A DNA stretch of 64,000 nt from Aphelenchoides besseyi (lineage: Eukaryota; Nematoda; Chromadorea; Rhabditida; Aphelenchoididae): contig JAMPIQ010000002.1 of the NCBI GenBank assembly GCA_024699855.1, positions 10,230,001-10,294,000 on the forward strand. Reading direction: 5' to 3'. Numbering within the stretch: position 1 is the stretch's first letter; each line of letters starts with the position of its first letter. The position numbers and the translations under genes are program-made. Below the pieces are notes generated by a model. The model saw nothing but the letters and a program-made list of their open reading frames with translations. It had not been told where the DNA came from and searched no databases. Positions 46,775 to 60,394 of this stretch are shown here, piece after piece.

Positions 46775-49077
46775 ATGCTCTCGGTGGCCATGAACCTCGG
46801 TCACTTTGGTAACGGAATCAGTGGACCGTCGGGAAATGACGAGAAAATCAATTCACCCATTGGTACATCGTCTTTCATGAGTATGAACGGCCAATCCATG
46901 ATGCCACAAGCTCAATTTGCCGCTCTCGCTGGATCTTTTGTCGATCGAAACTCCGACTCCATGGCCGATCCAACCAAAGCATATAATCGATTATCCAGCA
47001 GTAATTATGCGCCCTTTTGGGGTGCATCAACATTCATGCCACCTTTCCATACGAGTAACGAAGTAGCTGTCCAGGCAGCAGCCGAAAGCTGGAACTACAG
47101 CTATCCGCCCTATCCATTCCAATCAAACTATTCAGCAAATACAGTAGACGTTCCGCATTTCGGTGGTAAGTGTTTTTTTGATGTTTGTAAACACTGTCTT
47201 GCGCAACCGAAAGCTTAATCGAATATGCGCGGGGATTATCTCTGGTTATTACAATCCAAAACAATACTGTATTCGTGGATCAGTAGTTTTTGGATCGACA
47301 TAAATCCGGTGTCTTTTTGCACTACTTAGCTTCGAATTTTATTTTCGATTAGTCAATTAGACGAAATCAAACGGAAATGTTAGTGGAAGCGCATAACGAT
47401 AGGAATTAAGACGACTGCATCTGGACAGTTACCGTATGACAATTTGCGCGGCGGCTTTTTCTGTGAATTCGTTAGACTGCCAACAGCTGCGGAGGGTTTG
47501 AGTCCCGACACCCAGAACGTGATGATCGAAGTTAACACGCCGGTGGTGAGAACCAGTGGCGTCTAAGTTCGTCATTTCGATCGGCCAAAAACGCCGCGGG
47601 CCATAAAATTCGCTCAAAAAGGCAGCCGCTTGGCCGACAAAAAGAATGCCGATCGTGAGGCAGAATCGCTGAAGAAACTCGTCACCATTCGCGTGTGCTT
47701 ATCGCGACCGAATGTCTTCCACAAGTTTTTGAGCGTGCGAACCGCCGGATGGTGTTTTAATCAGAGGTTGCCGACCTTCGAAAAGTTTACGGTGGAACGA
47801 AAACTCTGCATCACCCACCGTTGTTCGCTTCTGATTCGAGACTGCGCGAAGCGGCATCGTGTTTTTCGTTTCCGATTGGTTTATGATCTCCGATCAAAGA
47901 GCGGTCTTTCTGTTGCGACATTTTTACGGTCCTTGCGAACGGCATGGCCGTTAATGTTTCGGCAATTACGATTTGGCTCGCGCCCTTCGACCTTCGGATT
48001 TCGATTTGAATCAACACTGTCAATGTCATGTTCGTTGATTAAAATCACGACAATTTGATCTACAAGTCCGAAAGTCAGTCTTTTCAACTGTTGAGCGTAT
48101 ACTGTACAATTTGTAATTGGATGGTGAGTGGCCGAAGGTTTAATCGAAATCCAAAGGTTTTGAAAGCCAAGAGGCAGTTCAACTTGACGCAATTCGGTGA
48201 ATGAAGCGAACAAATTGGTAGAACATTGAGGCCACGCATTGAGAATTCGTCCCGCAACCGACCGTCTCTCCGGGACCGCCGCCTGTTTGTTTTGATAGTC
48301 GGGGTGAATGCGACCGATTTTACGACAGGCTCATAAAACCGGAGTGCTGTGGATTCGCTGCTCTCGCACACCAACGCGCGGAGCTGCTCCTCGTTGTTGC
48401 TCTCATTCTGCACGACATACGAAAACTCGGGGTTCGGAAGTCGACGAGCATGACCGTTAACGGAAACAACGCCGTAACAAATGAAACCACCTTGACGCTT
48501 GAAGTCAACTACAAGCCAACGGTCTGCTTATCGACCCGACGAACTTTCAGAGTTGCGCGCAGTTGTAAAAAAGTTTTAATGTAACCTGATGCAGTTCGTT
48601 TCAAGGTAAAAACTTACTGAGCAACCTTAGTAAGCGAACCATACCTCTCGCGACTTAATAACAGACGAACATACTGTAGAAAATGCTTTTGTTAGACGCC
48701 AAATTTCAGATGGACAATTCGATTGGACAAACGCGGTGTGTTCGTCGCGTAAAAAACGAAAACCGTACACAAAACAACAGACGTTGGTATTAGAACAAGA
48801 GTATGTGTCAGGTCCCTACGTGAACAAACAGAAACGATGGGAACTATCAACTCAATTGAACTTATCCGAACGACAAGTGAAAATATGGTTTCAGGTAAGT
48901 TCGAAGTTTGAGTCTAAGACATGCGTTCAACTTTCAGAATCGTCGAATGAAAGAAAAGAAGCATAAAACACGTCCCGATTACGGTCTGATTAATCATCAC
49001 AATGGGTCATCAGTAAAATTCGAAAATTAAATGCTTTTAACCTTCTGTTTCTTATTTTTCAGTTTGGTCCAGTGTAA
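46775..49077 (+). CDS. nob-1/php-3-like: Posterior-class (Abd-B-like) Hox transcription factor
   Basis: Homeodomain transcription factor for posterior body patterning. Exons 46775-47165, 48710-48894, 48938-49012 and 49063-49077 give 221 aa with every phase matching. Exon 1 is Ser/Asn/Tyr-rich ([26 protein letters not shown]). Exon 2 starts with FDWTNAV, the tryptophan position just before the homeodomain typical of Abd-B proteins. The homeodomain begins [19 protein letters not shown], continues [20 protein letters not shown] and ends [23 protein letters not shown] and the KPYTK arm are diagnostic of the Abd-B/Hox9-13 class, here of nematode nob-1/php-3 type rather than egl-5. The intron splitting WFQ|NRR lies at the recognition helix. 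The last exon adds only FGPV. The 1.54-kb first intron (47166-48709) contains no supported gene. A second start (MNLGHFG, 46790) is possible. Confidence 0.9.
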
Positions 49078-52000
49078 CATCGATATTCAATTAACCTCCA
49101 ACTTTCTCTGACTAAAACATTGTTGTCAACTCTTCTTATTGATAAACGTTTGATTCTAATAACCGTAACTCGCGTCTTCGCTTCTCTTACACTTTGAAAA
49201 AATTACCGGAAGAGTCGTGTCGATTGTCCAGCGTCAGAATCGAAGGGTGTTCAACCGATGAACTTGTATTACTGATGTTCTATATGTACAATTGCTTTAT
49301 CAATCTTTAAGCGAACAGCAGTGCTGATCGCCAATCATTTTTGTCAAATTCATTGCTTTTTCTTTTACTTCGCTCACAAAACCCGTTTGACTCGACATCA
49401 TTCCGTAGAATTTAGATGTTGGTTCTTTTTGTATTTGAGCATAACTACGAATAAAGTTATTTATGTCTGTTCAACTGAAGACTCGGTAGCGAAAGTTATT
49501 TGGACGAATAACGAACAGTATGTCGATCATGTTTTGACTAAAGACACCAGTTTCCCATTGTCTATCTTCTGTTAACCGCGGGTTTCTGAACACTCATAAT
49601 TCATTAAAAACGTAGAAGCAGAGTCCTGAACATAGAAGTTGATGTCTATGATTATGCAGCAGTTCGTTTGTTTAGCATTTGCCGAAGCTCACAAGAGAAC
49701 ATCAACTGTTTGATCAATTACACTCACGAGGCATTAAGATTCAGTTGATTTGAAATGCATATCGTGTTTCCGAACAAAGTTAATGACTTTCTTCACAGAA
49801 ACTAGACGCGAATTATTTCACGTGTGAAATCCCCGGTTTCCCAACGTTTGAATGCAAATGAACGGACCTGGAGTAAGTTGCAATTGCGGATTTTAATTGC
49901 TAATCAAAGCAGACAGTGAAATTAAAACGAGAATCGCGGGTCAATAATCAGTTTTTAAAACAGATCATATTATTCAAGAACGAGCTTAATATCTGTTTTA
50001 TTGCTATGGGCATTTGTGTGTCTCCACTAAGAACGATTTCACGATTCATGAAGTAGGTTGAATTTACAACGAACTCGATCGTCTCATAGGTTCTTTGTCG
50101 TTGCTTTGAAGCTGGTGATTCGAAACAAAATCCCGTGGCTGAACATTTTAAGCCAAATCTCGAACAGTTCTTTCGATTTTGTTTATCAAAATTAAATTTT
50201 TATGAACTATAAATGAAGAATCGTTCTTCCAGTCAGAAAGTGAATTGAGCGTCGTTCTGCTCAATACACTTTTCTTGAGCGAAATGTTCGTTGAAGAGCA
50301 AATTCATAAATTTTATGGAAATTTTTATAAGATGCCGTTCAAAAATAGCCCATCTTAGTGAAATGAATAGTCGAGCACGTCGAACAGTTGCCAATTAACT
50401 TGTCCGTTTTTGGCACGCTTCGTTGGACACATGCGTTGACTGCTCGTCCTTTTTGGACTTTGCGAAAAAGGCATGTGCGTCTACGGCAGTCCGTGGTTGT
50501 TGGCCAAGAATCAATGGTTCTCCATTCGGCAGAGTGACATGAAAAGGGAAAACGCACAGATGCCAACGGATATACGTTCACTGTGCCAATTCGAGAAAAA
50601 AGGTCCACGCGAGCGCGAAGACCGCTGGCTATCGGACGAACAATCCTTTCAGCCTCTTTTCTCCGTTGGTTTCATGGATGCCAACGTTGAAGCGAGAACG
50701 TGAAATGCTTTTTGGTGCTCTGTGATAGAAGACCTGAACTGCTTATCGGACGCGAGTAAAAAAAGCTATTTGGCCACGAGAGTGCAGGACAACGGAAAGT
50801 CAAGATGCACTCATTCATTTTACCGTTTAAACGCTCATTTTCACGCCAAACGTGCGTACCAATTAGCAAGATTTCTTCCAGTTGTTTTCGCATATTAGAG
50901 TGCTCGAAGTTTGTTTGTGTGGGAATTTCGAACTTGTACTTTGAAGCGCATTTTGACTCGTTCTTGTTTGCTATTTGACATTCAATATTGCTTTTCTTGT
51001 TGTTTACATTTTGGATCTAATCCATGGAATGTGCTTTTTATTCTGAAACCTACTTGGCGTTGCTGTAAAACTCCCAATATGCAACTTAACCGATTATCCA
51101 TCATAGACGTAAGAGCTCATGACATCGACTGCTCCTTTTGCGTATTTCGATTCAGATGATAATTGTGATCAGTCGTTTGCAATTCAACACACTTGTTAAA
51201 TAATATCATTTTCGTTCTTGACGTACATCGAATTGAACTTGATTTTGATTCGGAATAAGACGACTACGTGCGTCATGATTAAAACATTTTGATAATAAAA
51301 AGAGTTCAATCGATCTGGGAGATCGTTCATTTGGAGTACCAGGAAACTTGATTACATGGTATCAAGCTTTCAGAGTTGAGTCGGTCGAAAATGCGACTCC
51401 GATAGATCAGAAGCACAAGAAGAAAAGTTCAATTCGTTTTTTCGAATTCCAATTGTTGGAGACGCGTGGCGAGTTAGAGTTTCTTATCAATAACATTCGA
51501 TGCTTGCGGATTTACAACGACACAAAGTTGATCCCCTCTTTGGCGTACTCATTTTTTCGAAATTGGTCGCTGTTTTAGACTCCGATGTCTCCAACTGTTT
51601 ATTACCTTTTCGCTTATATTCCAGCGGTTTGCAAATTGATATGCTTCAGCAATTGGCACTGGAATTTTCCTCATTACTTTCGAAATGATATTTGCCGCCA
51701 ATCTCATTAAGGAAAATACCAATTGAATTAGCATCCGTAGTTGGATAATCGAGTTTCTATTAAGTCCTGATGCCGAGCTTATTTCCGCCCTCAAAACTTC
51801 AATTCCATTTAAAATTCTTGAGCAGAATTACCTTAAAAGAACTTACGGTAATTAAGATAAGAGGACAAGATACGTTTATTTTGGGGAACTGTGGGCAACT
51901 CATACCCGACTTAATTTTAATTTGAACTTTCTTGTCGTTAATCCACAAGACAAGAAAAAACTTCAAATGGCGAACATTGTTTTCATAAACCACAGTTCTC

Positions 52001-52870
52001 TGATACTGACTGATTGTCCTCATGAACTTATTCGGTGATCCCACATTGCTTCCCGTTTAGAAAAGCGAGATTCGAGTAATTCCCTCGGTTTTGCGTTCTT
52101 CACTTCGATGTTTCGAAAGGCCAAAGCGAGTTCAAAAATCGCGATTGATCTGCTCATTGTTCTTTTCGGATTTGGAGGATATGCGACGATCGATTTTTGA
52201 AATCACCAATTTTATGTAACGACAAAAGTTTTGTTACAAAGAGCATCCGCTAAGCGAGTTCTCATTTCTGTTGGGTTAAGTAATCAACACGAGACTTTAA
52301 TCCGCTTCCGCTCTCAGGTCCAATTTAAGTTCACATTTTTGCTCGTACGACACCTCAGATTTGGTCCTCGTTTGCGAACCACGCAACAAGCTCTTTCTGT
52401 TTACTATTCTGCGTAATTATGCTCGGATTCAAAAAACAAGCCCTGTAATCTACACTCATTGATTCGAACATGAATGTCAAAAAGGAATCTCGAGCATTCA
52501 ACGACGTCTCTAAGACTACATCGTCGAATTGCAACAATTCAATCGATCAGCCGAAAATGGACTCATTGTAAGTAATTGGCATGTTTTCGCTCATTCAAAC
52601 GAGACGGAAACAACGTGCATTTTAACAGTTGGAGCATTCCGATTTTTGTTTTTTTATAAACTTCTAAATAATGAGTAAGCTTTGAGGAATGAAAAGCTTT
52701 TGTTTCCCATCAAAATTACACACCTTCCGTTCCGAATCATTTCGCCCTCTTCGGGTTTAACAGGCACCGCGATTTACCAAATTTGAAACTGCAGAATCAT
52801 CTTCCGGTCGTTCTCAGGGTTATGATTTATAAGAGCAAACAATCATCGATGCTCGGAACTAAACATAGAA
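49078..52870. other. 3.8-kb region downstream of the Hox gene
   Basis: AT-rich with many short open frames, none with a motif. Presumed Hox 3' UTR and regulatory DNA and the distal promoter of tir-1. No hairpin resembling a known Hox-cluster microRNA was recognised. Confidence 0.4.
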
Positions 52871-55800
52871 ATGTGTCCGATTGTGTCGCAAAATGATTCT
52901 CGTTGTGCGATCTTAATTCTTCTAATTGAGTACGCAAAAGCACTAGTCGAAGCACACAAACAACAAAGTTGTTCAGTCTATGAAACTCCATCAGATTTAT
53001 ATGCGTTTCAAGACAACGAGGTCACCAATAGCCGAGTTATTCGCTCGGCCCGGGGTACTCTTTCACACGCGCCGTTAGCTCATTCATCTCGAAAACGATG
53101 GCGAGTGGGCACTTTGATCAGGTACGACCCCTTTTTTTGTTGTCATCGAGAGTACATGCACATTGCTTACTGCGGATTAATGCGCAACTTATTGTCTAAC
53201 CGCGACCCGCTTCATCGATTCACGGGGCAACAGACGCGATCACTTTGCATTTCTCACGGATCGCACTATTTGCCTTTCTATTAAGCGATCTCCATTTTGA
53301 TTCATCTGATTGCCGACATTTTACGGTGCGTTTCTTGCAGAAAAGTCCCGCGACTGTTTTTCCACATGGCTGGAAAAGCTGGCGGGGACGACAAAGAGAA
53401 GCCGGCACCTCCAACTGATTCCATAGCCACCACTAATGCAATTGAAAACGAACGGTTTCAACTTTCGCGTCAAGATGCTTCCGTCAATTCGCGTAAGAGC
53501 CCACTGGGTCGGTAAGTAGTTGAAAATGTTGACAAACAGATCAAATTTGCTTTTGTTTTCAATTATGACCTTTTCGAAGATACGAATCCATGAATCATTT
53601 CCGCAAGAAATTTCGATAAAAACAAAAATTTTGAAGTTTTAGAACGGATGAGTTGCTTCTCGAATTAGACGATGATGAATTGGACTCGGCATTTTCATCC
53701 AACTTCACTGCCTTACCGTCTCTCGTTTCACAGCAATCGGCCGGTTCCGTTGCTTCAAGTCCAAAAAGCGTAGATGATGTGACTCTTGAAGAAAATGAAC
53801 CGGTAGCACCGTTGAAGCGCCGTCCAATTGTTGGTTTGTACAGTTTGAAAAGTCCTACAATGTACAGCGCGAATAAGAGCTTTGAAAATGGAATACTACG
53901 TGGTAGCAATGGAACGCTTAATGGCTCACTAAGTTTGAATGGCGAACTTCAACAAAATGATTGCACAGAAAACCACAAACTCACTGTCTATGCCAATGAG
54001 AATCATGCTCCCATTTCACCATCAGTTTCCGCTCCTCTAACGCCCAACCGAAATCATCTGCCAGTTTCACCGTCTACATCTGTGATTGTTCTTCCTTCTA
54101 ATCATAATCATAACTGGAAGACTTCATCATTACGAAGCACTACAAGTGTCGTTCCAAACCGTGTAGCATCACCGAACGGCTCTCTAACTCCTACCGCGAC
54201 ACCTGCAATTCGTCAGCAAACGACTGTGGACGAAACCCATTTGAGTACGACCCGATCGTTTAGTTTGAAGTTGGAAGTTCCATCAGCAGATGCGAGCGGG
54301 TCCTGGAGCTGCACCAACAGTCCGCAGCCCTCAAACGCCGGATCAACAGCTTTTTTGTACAGTGCAACCGGCAGTGTCGAATCAAATACGGTAAGCAATG
54401 CTCTAAAGTTCTTGTATTGATTATTAATAAATTTGAGGTGGTAATCTTTCTTATATTTTAGATACATGGTGGTGATATGCGACTGCAACAATCGCTGTCG
54501 ACTCCATGTCCCGGCCAAGACAATCATGTCGAAATGACCATAGTACCGAAAAAAGAATCTGAATATCGACGATTCAAAAGCGAAGGTGAGGAGTTTGTAG
54601 TATTCGATCGGTAGTTAGTTGCGTATTAACGAACCGACATCTAAGCTGCTCAATTGTTGTCAAAATTTCGAAAACAATTTGTTGTTCAGAAAGCAAATTG
54701 TAGCACGTTAATTGTGTTCGTCTGAAGACCATAAATTTGCTTGAAAATCCATCGTGAACGATGCTCGTTCAATTGAACAAAACCGAACGGCAAATTTGTG
54801 TTTTGCATTAAAAAGCTCGTCGTTCGTTCCAATCGCTTTGTATCGAACGTTTGAACGGTTTGCTCAATAGAATAATCTTAGTAGATCAAACGCGAAGGAT
54901 TGAAGCGACCGGGTCACTTTTGTTTAAGCAAAACGTCTATTGTCTTCTCGTGCCATTCGTAATACGACGATTTTCGATCAAATTTCCATACGACAAGACG
55001 CACCTTAAAACGGGTTTATCAAACTGTTGTCTTCTTACGCTAATATCGTAATTACGCACACGACTGAGCTTTGTGACGTGTCTCGAAGCATGAGCAAGTG
55101 CAAACTTTTGAAAAACGTAAAATGCATCATATTTTCGTTTATTCCAAAATGCACGTCATCCTCTGAAGATCATAGGCTTATGACATTGATTGACAAAAAG
55201 TAAGAAAGATTAACTCATTGACGAGAATAACCGACTCAATTCTGTCTGTGTGTTATCTTCAAAACCAAACCGTTTCGCATATCGCTTCTCTGTTTACCCG
55301 CCTTTTTAGTAGGTTGTGATTATCTTAGCGGTAGGATGCTCGCAATTTGTTCAACATTATGCAGTATAAAGTGATTTGACCGTCGCTTCTAAACTTTCTT
55401 CAAGATGGAGTCTTGTGTATTTGCTTTTCAAATATTGTTGAAAAATGCGAAAAGAAACTTATCTTCATTTCCTGCAGGATCGACCGCTGGTTCAAGCGCC
55501 ATGCCAAATGCGGCCGAGATCGATGTGGCAATTGACGATCTTTCCCCCATTGGCGATCATCGATCCTCACCACCGCATCGCCTGAACATCTTTCAGGTAT
55601 TGTAGTCGATGTTTAAGATTGAAAACGTTCTTCGTCGTTTAGATCCAAGACTCTGTCAATGGTCCGCTGGCCAAACATTCGCAAACAGAGCAGGTCATGA
55701 TGATGCACACGTTGAAGACGAAACTACAGAAATACCAAGGATTCATCGACAAAGCGTTTCAACTCATTCAACAGGGTGGCGACGAGCAGATCTTCGAAGG

Positions 55801-58613
55801 ATGCACGATTGTAACGAAAGTAATGACCAAAGCGTGGATGTTTCCGAAGATTTCACACGATTTGGCTTACGCTCTTTGCGACTATCTCAGAGACCAAAAC
55901 TACTTTGACATTTTGATTAATTTGTTCATCAAGCCAAATACTTGTGAATCGGGTATCGTTTTGTTTTCTATTCAATTTTATTTCTTTTTTATGTTCAGTA
56001 AGGTCATCATGCGGTGGAGTTCTCGAAGAGTGCATGTCACTGAACAATCGCGATTACATTGTTACCAAAGGTTATCTGCGAAAGTTGGTAACAACTGCAG
56101 AGAAGTTGAACAAAAACAAAGAACAACAACGAATGTCATTATCAATTATGGAAAGTTTGTTTAAACACTCTACATCAACAACATCCAAGTACGAGTCTCG
56201 TACTTCGTTTTGAACTAATCGTTCATTTAGATTAATCGAATACAACGTCCTGGATCACATATTGTTGACCTGCAAACGAGCTACTGATGCACCAATCACA
56301 TTACGACATGCAGCTCTAGCATTGGCAAATTTGTCGTTGTACAGCAGTGCCGAAGCAAAGAAGAAAATTATACAAAAAAAGGTGAGAGCAATCAAACGAG
56401 AACAGAATCAATTCGAATCGATAATAAAATGCTAAAATGTTTTAATGCAACTTTTCGAAAGTTGTTAAATTGATTGAATTGTTAGAAACATTCCAGAAAT
56501 GCGTTCGCTTAGTGGCCCTTTAATTTTTTGATCTTTACAGCTTCCCGATTGGCTTTTTCTTCTCGCTTCTCAACCGGACGATATAACACGGTACTACGCT
56601 TGTCTGGCAATTTGTATGCTTGGTAGCTCGAAAGAGATGGAAGCAGCAGTGATCAAATCCGGTACTTTGTCGCTAGTTGAACCGTTTCTTTTGGCCCATC
56701 AACCAGTTGCGTTTGCTGGTCACGACTACAAGCACTCTCAGGGTCGACCGAAGGAATGGCTAAAACTGTAAGCGAACACCTGACTTGTCTTGAAGTTAAT
56801 TGGTCAACTCGATTTCAGTTTGTTACCAATGTTGAGTTCAAAGTGTCGTGAAGCGAAGAGTATGGCAGCATTTCATTTCACAATGGAAGCGGCAATCAAA
56901 AAAGATCAACAAAAGTTGGAGATTCTACAGGTATCACATTGCACATAAACACTAAATCTTATAATTCTCTTAGGAGATTGAAGCTATCGATGCACTAAAA
57001 GAAGTGGCGTCAAGTCCTGATGAAGTAGCCGCTAAGTTTGCTAGCGAGGCGCTTACAATCATTGGCGAAGAAGTACCGTACAAACTTTCGCAACAAGTTC
57101 CTCTTTGGACAATTAGCGACGTGCAGTATTGGGTTGAAAAAGTGAGTATTAGTCTACTGTGTTTTGGGTAAAATTATTTTACAGATTGGATTTGGAGTGT
57201 TCAGTGAAAAATTTGCATCACAAATGGTTGATGGTGATTTGTTGTTGAGACTAACGGAGAAAGAACTCGAAGAAGATCTAAGCATTAAGTCGGGATTACT
57301 ACGCAAACGTTTCATGCGAGAGTTAGAAAGTTTAAAGGTAGTTGAAACAATTTATATGGTCGATTTTACGTTGTACATTTAGATTGCCGCTGATTATAGC
57401 AGTGTTGATGAAACTCAGTTGGATCAATTTCTAATGTCATTAGGTCCCGAATTGTCTGTTTACACCTATCAAATGCTCGGACTGGGACTTCGCAGACCGT
57501 TTTTGCCGCAATTAACAAATGAAGTAATGAAAACTCATTGCGGCATTGAAAATCCCATTCATCGGTTAAAACTTCGTCAGGCACTACAAGGTGAACAAGA
57601 TTCTCGTGTTTTTTTGTTCATTTTTGACTTTAGACAGCAAACACATTGATGACATTGAAGTTGCTATTCTAAGCAAACAAATCGATGTGTTCATTAGTTA
57701 CCGTCGAAGTACTGGCAACCAACTGGCAAGTCTCATTAAAGTATTACTTCAACTTCGTGGTTACAAGGTAAACAAAAGGTTGACACAAGATCAAACGAGA
57801 TTCAGGTTTTCATCGATGTTGACAAATTATACGCCGGAAAGTTCGATTCTCATTTGCTCAAAAACATTCAAGCTGCAAAACATTTTATTCTCGTACTTAC
57901 ACCACACTCTTTGGATCGTCTCTTGAACGACAATAACCGCGAAGATTGGATCCACAAAGAAGTGAGTATGCAAACAACAACGTCAAAATTGATGGCTATT
58001 TAGTTGCATTGTGCCTTCGAACATCATAAAAATGTGATTCCCATTTTCGATCAGCATTTCGAGTTTCCTGCTGTTGAGTCAGAGTTGCCTGACGATATTC
58101 GTCAAATAACGAAATTTAACGGTGTCCGTTGGGTGAGTTGCAACTGTTCAGCATTGTTTTTGATTGCTCTTATAGGTACACGATTATCAGGAAGCGTGTA
58201 TCGATAAAGTGGAAAGGTTCATCAAAGGCGAGCTGAACCGTTCTATGAGTCTCGGACCTCCTAATCCGGTACGTTTCATTTCAGAAACCAAAAACTATTG
58301 TATTGGAGCAATTCATGACTCTGCTTGGTTTCAGGCAAATGTTCGTCCAAGCAGTGCAGCGGGAACATCTCGAAAGCCGGCTTACAAATTGGGCTCATCC
58401 TCAGCTGTGCGTTCGACGGTCTCATCAGTCAATCGCAATAAAACACCAACTGCGGCCGTCGCTGAAACGGGTTCAACTGCCGGCTCATCCTACAAATTGG
58501 CTCCTACATCTTCTCGTCTACCTAATCAACTGGCTATTCGATCGTCCTCGATGGAAAAGCAACGTCGCAAACTCTTTTCGTCCTCCGTTAGTACCGTTTA
58601 CAGTGAAAAATAA
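52871..58613 (+). CDS. tir-1: TIR-1/SARM1 NAD+-cleaving TIR adaptor
   Basis: Cytosolic ARM-SAM-SAM-TIR protein controlling neuronal NAD+ loss and innate-immune p38 signalling. A possible first exon (52871-53121) joins in phase to the exon at 53341-53512; the Met at 53366 (MAGKAGGDD) is a shorter start. A Ser/Asn-rich linker exon (about 53643-54390) has a candidate SPS-rich segment. The ARM region begins near 55487 ([59 protein letters not shown]). SAM1 is [15 protein letters not shown]...FSEKFASQM and SAM2 is [20 protein letters not shown]. The TIR domain reads [47 protein letters not shown] and [19 protein letters not shown]. The Glu in WIHKE is the NADase catalytic residue of SARM1, so enzymatic activity is expected. 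The C-terminal tail is Ser-rich and ends VSTVYSEK. Confidence 0.94.
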
Positions 58614-60394
58614 TCAACACCGAATCGACGTTTTTGTAATTTATTGCTCCTCCGGTTCTTCGTTTACAATTATCATCAACACACGAGTATCTCTGTTTTG
58701 TATTTATGTTTATTTGTTCTCATTTTTACTGGGATCTTATTTTGGCCATTTTGAATTCTTGTACCAAGAGAACAAAATTAACTAGAAGACATTCTACGGT
58801 TTACATTCTTATCACTCACCTCCTCTAGTTTGTATCTGAATTACTTAGCAATTAAATACATGGCAATAAAAACCGGTAGGGTATTCTCATTGTGGCCTTA
58901 TTGTTTCTACCGCAGATATCCGGTGGTTCTTTGAACTGCTCTTTGACCAACCCGTTGCACAGTTTCTAACCGAATGGCTTTATTTATTCTTTCATTGAGC
59001 TTAGTGTCACCATCACTAGTCATTTGTTGTTTCCATTGAATTTTTTCATAAACTTACAACTCGATCAATCACTAGGTCATCGCAATTTGAACGAAGAACT
59101 CGAACGTTTTTATGATGGACAAGCCCTTTGGTTTAGATTCACTCACTGGTTTTGTTCGGCGATTTTCGCTCCATTTCGAAAATGATCATTCAATAGTGTG
59201 TAGCGAATTTGACTGTCGGTATGCGGAGATGCGCTCTAGTGCGTTTTAAGTGTACTTTATCGCTACTTCACGGATTTCATTCGATTTCACAAATAGAAAC
59301 TCACTAAACTGTTGCATGAAGTTTTCGATTGCTGTCGACTTCATATCACGAACTTTGATGCTGTGTGCGTAGTTTCCGTTTTCAATTGCCGTTGATGGTT
59401 TTTAGAGAACGAATGATTTGCTGCTATAGGCTTAGTGTTTATGTTAATCTATTTGGAAAATAGCTGCTTGGTTACGCAGTCGAAACTCATTGGCCTCGAA
59501 TCTGTGCGTCGCCATCAATGGATTGGATCACAATTCTAAATGGTGGAATACACAAAACGAAACAACTAAAAACTGTTGCTGATCGCTTGACGTAATTCGT
59601 GAGAAAGACATCCAAGTTCTATTCGATTAAAACGTTCATTTGTGTCTTACAGTTGACATGTTGACTTTCGTGTTGTCTTTCGGATGAAAAAAGTTGAGTC
59701 CACTCAAAACGGCGGGAGTTTCAGATCGTGCGCCGATGAGTTTTGAGCGATTGCGCATATCTACGCCATTTCTTATTCCGAAGATTCGATGCAAAACGGG
59801 ATAAATCGAACGAATACCGTCGATTTCAAGGTCGAAATCGGGATCGTCAACACGCTGGCCGTTGCGTAGGTGAAATGAGTTGTTTGGCGGTCGTCGTTAA
59901 CCGCCGTCACTTTCTTCCAAGTGACTAGCGCCGTAAGCAGAAGCTGCCTGTTTTATGCGCAATAGCCTTCGGAATGTCGACCTCGACTACAACGGCGCGT
60001 TGTTCTTCTCGTGTAACCGTGAATCTCTAGAACGTTATTTGAATTAAACCTCTTGATTGGGAGATACTTTCCTGTGATGCTTAGAAATTCGAACAACTAT
60101 GTTTTTTCGGTTGATAACCAGAAGAAGAAACTGGTTTTTCTTTTGCAAGCGCACGGTTTCCATTTCATTCACGAGCTGATCTTCCAATTGATACGCAACA
60201 ACAAAAACTGCACATGCTCTAAAACTCAAAACGAATTTGTTTTGCGTGGTACAATAAGAAGATACGCGTCCGTAGTTTACGTATTACAAGACAATTAGCG
60301 TTATGATCGCGCTTGCTAGACACGCAATTGCTTTCTATTGTTTTTACAATTTGTATTGGGCTGCGAAGATCTCGGATACTTAACTTTTACAGAA
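58614..60394. other. Intergenic region between tir-1 and the BRICHOS-like gene
   Basis: AT-rich, with no convincing coding region. TTTTTACAG... and AACTTTTACAG before 60395 act as a splice or trans-splice acceptor for the next gene. Confidence 0.45.

Noticed and set aside
47490..47520. GGGTTTGAGTCCC, similar to a tRNA B box
   Set aside because: No A box or cloverleaf-forming arms at the right distance.
52440..52460. CCCTGTAATCTACAC resembling a Hox-cluster miR-10 family sequence
   Set aside because: It differs from the miR-10 5' region in the seed and no hairpin partner was found nearby.
52871..53284. 137-codon frame read as a separate gene
   Set aside because: Its donor at 53121 joins in phase to the tir-1 exon, so it is better treated as a possible tir-1 5' exon.
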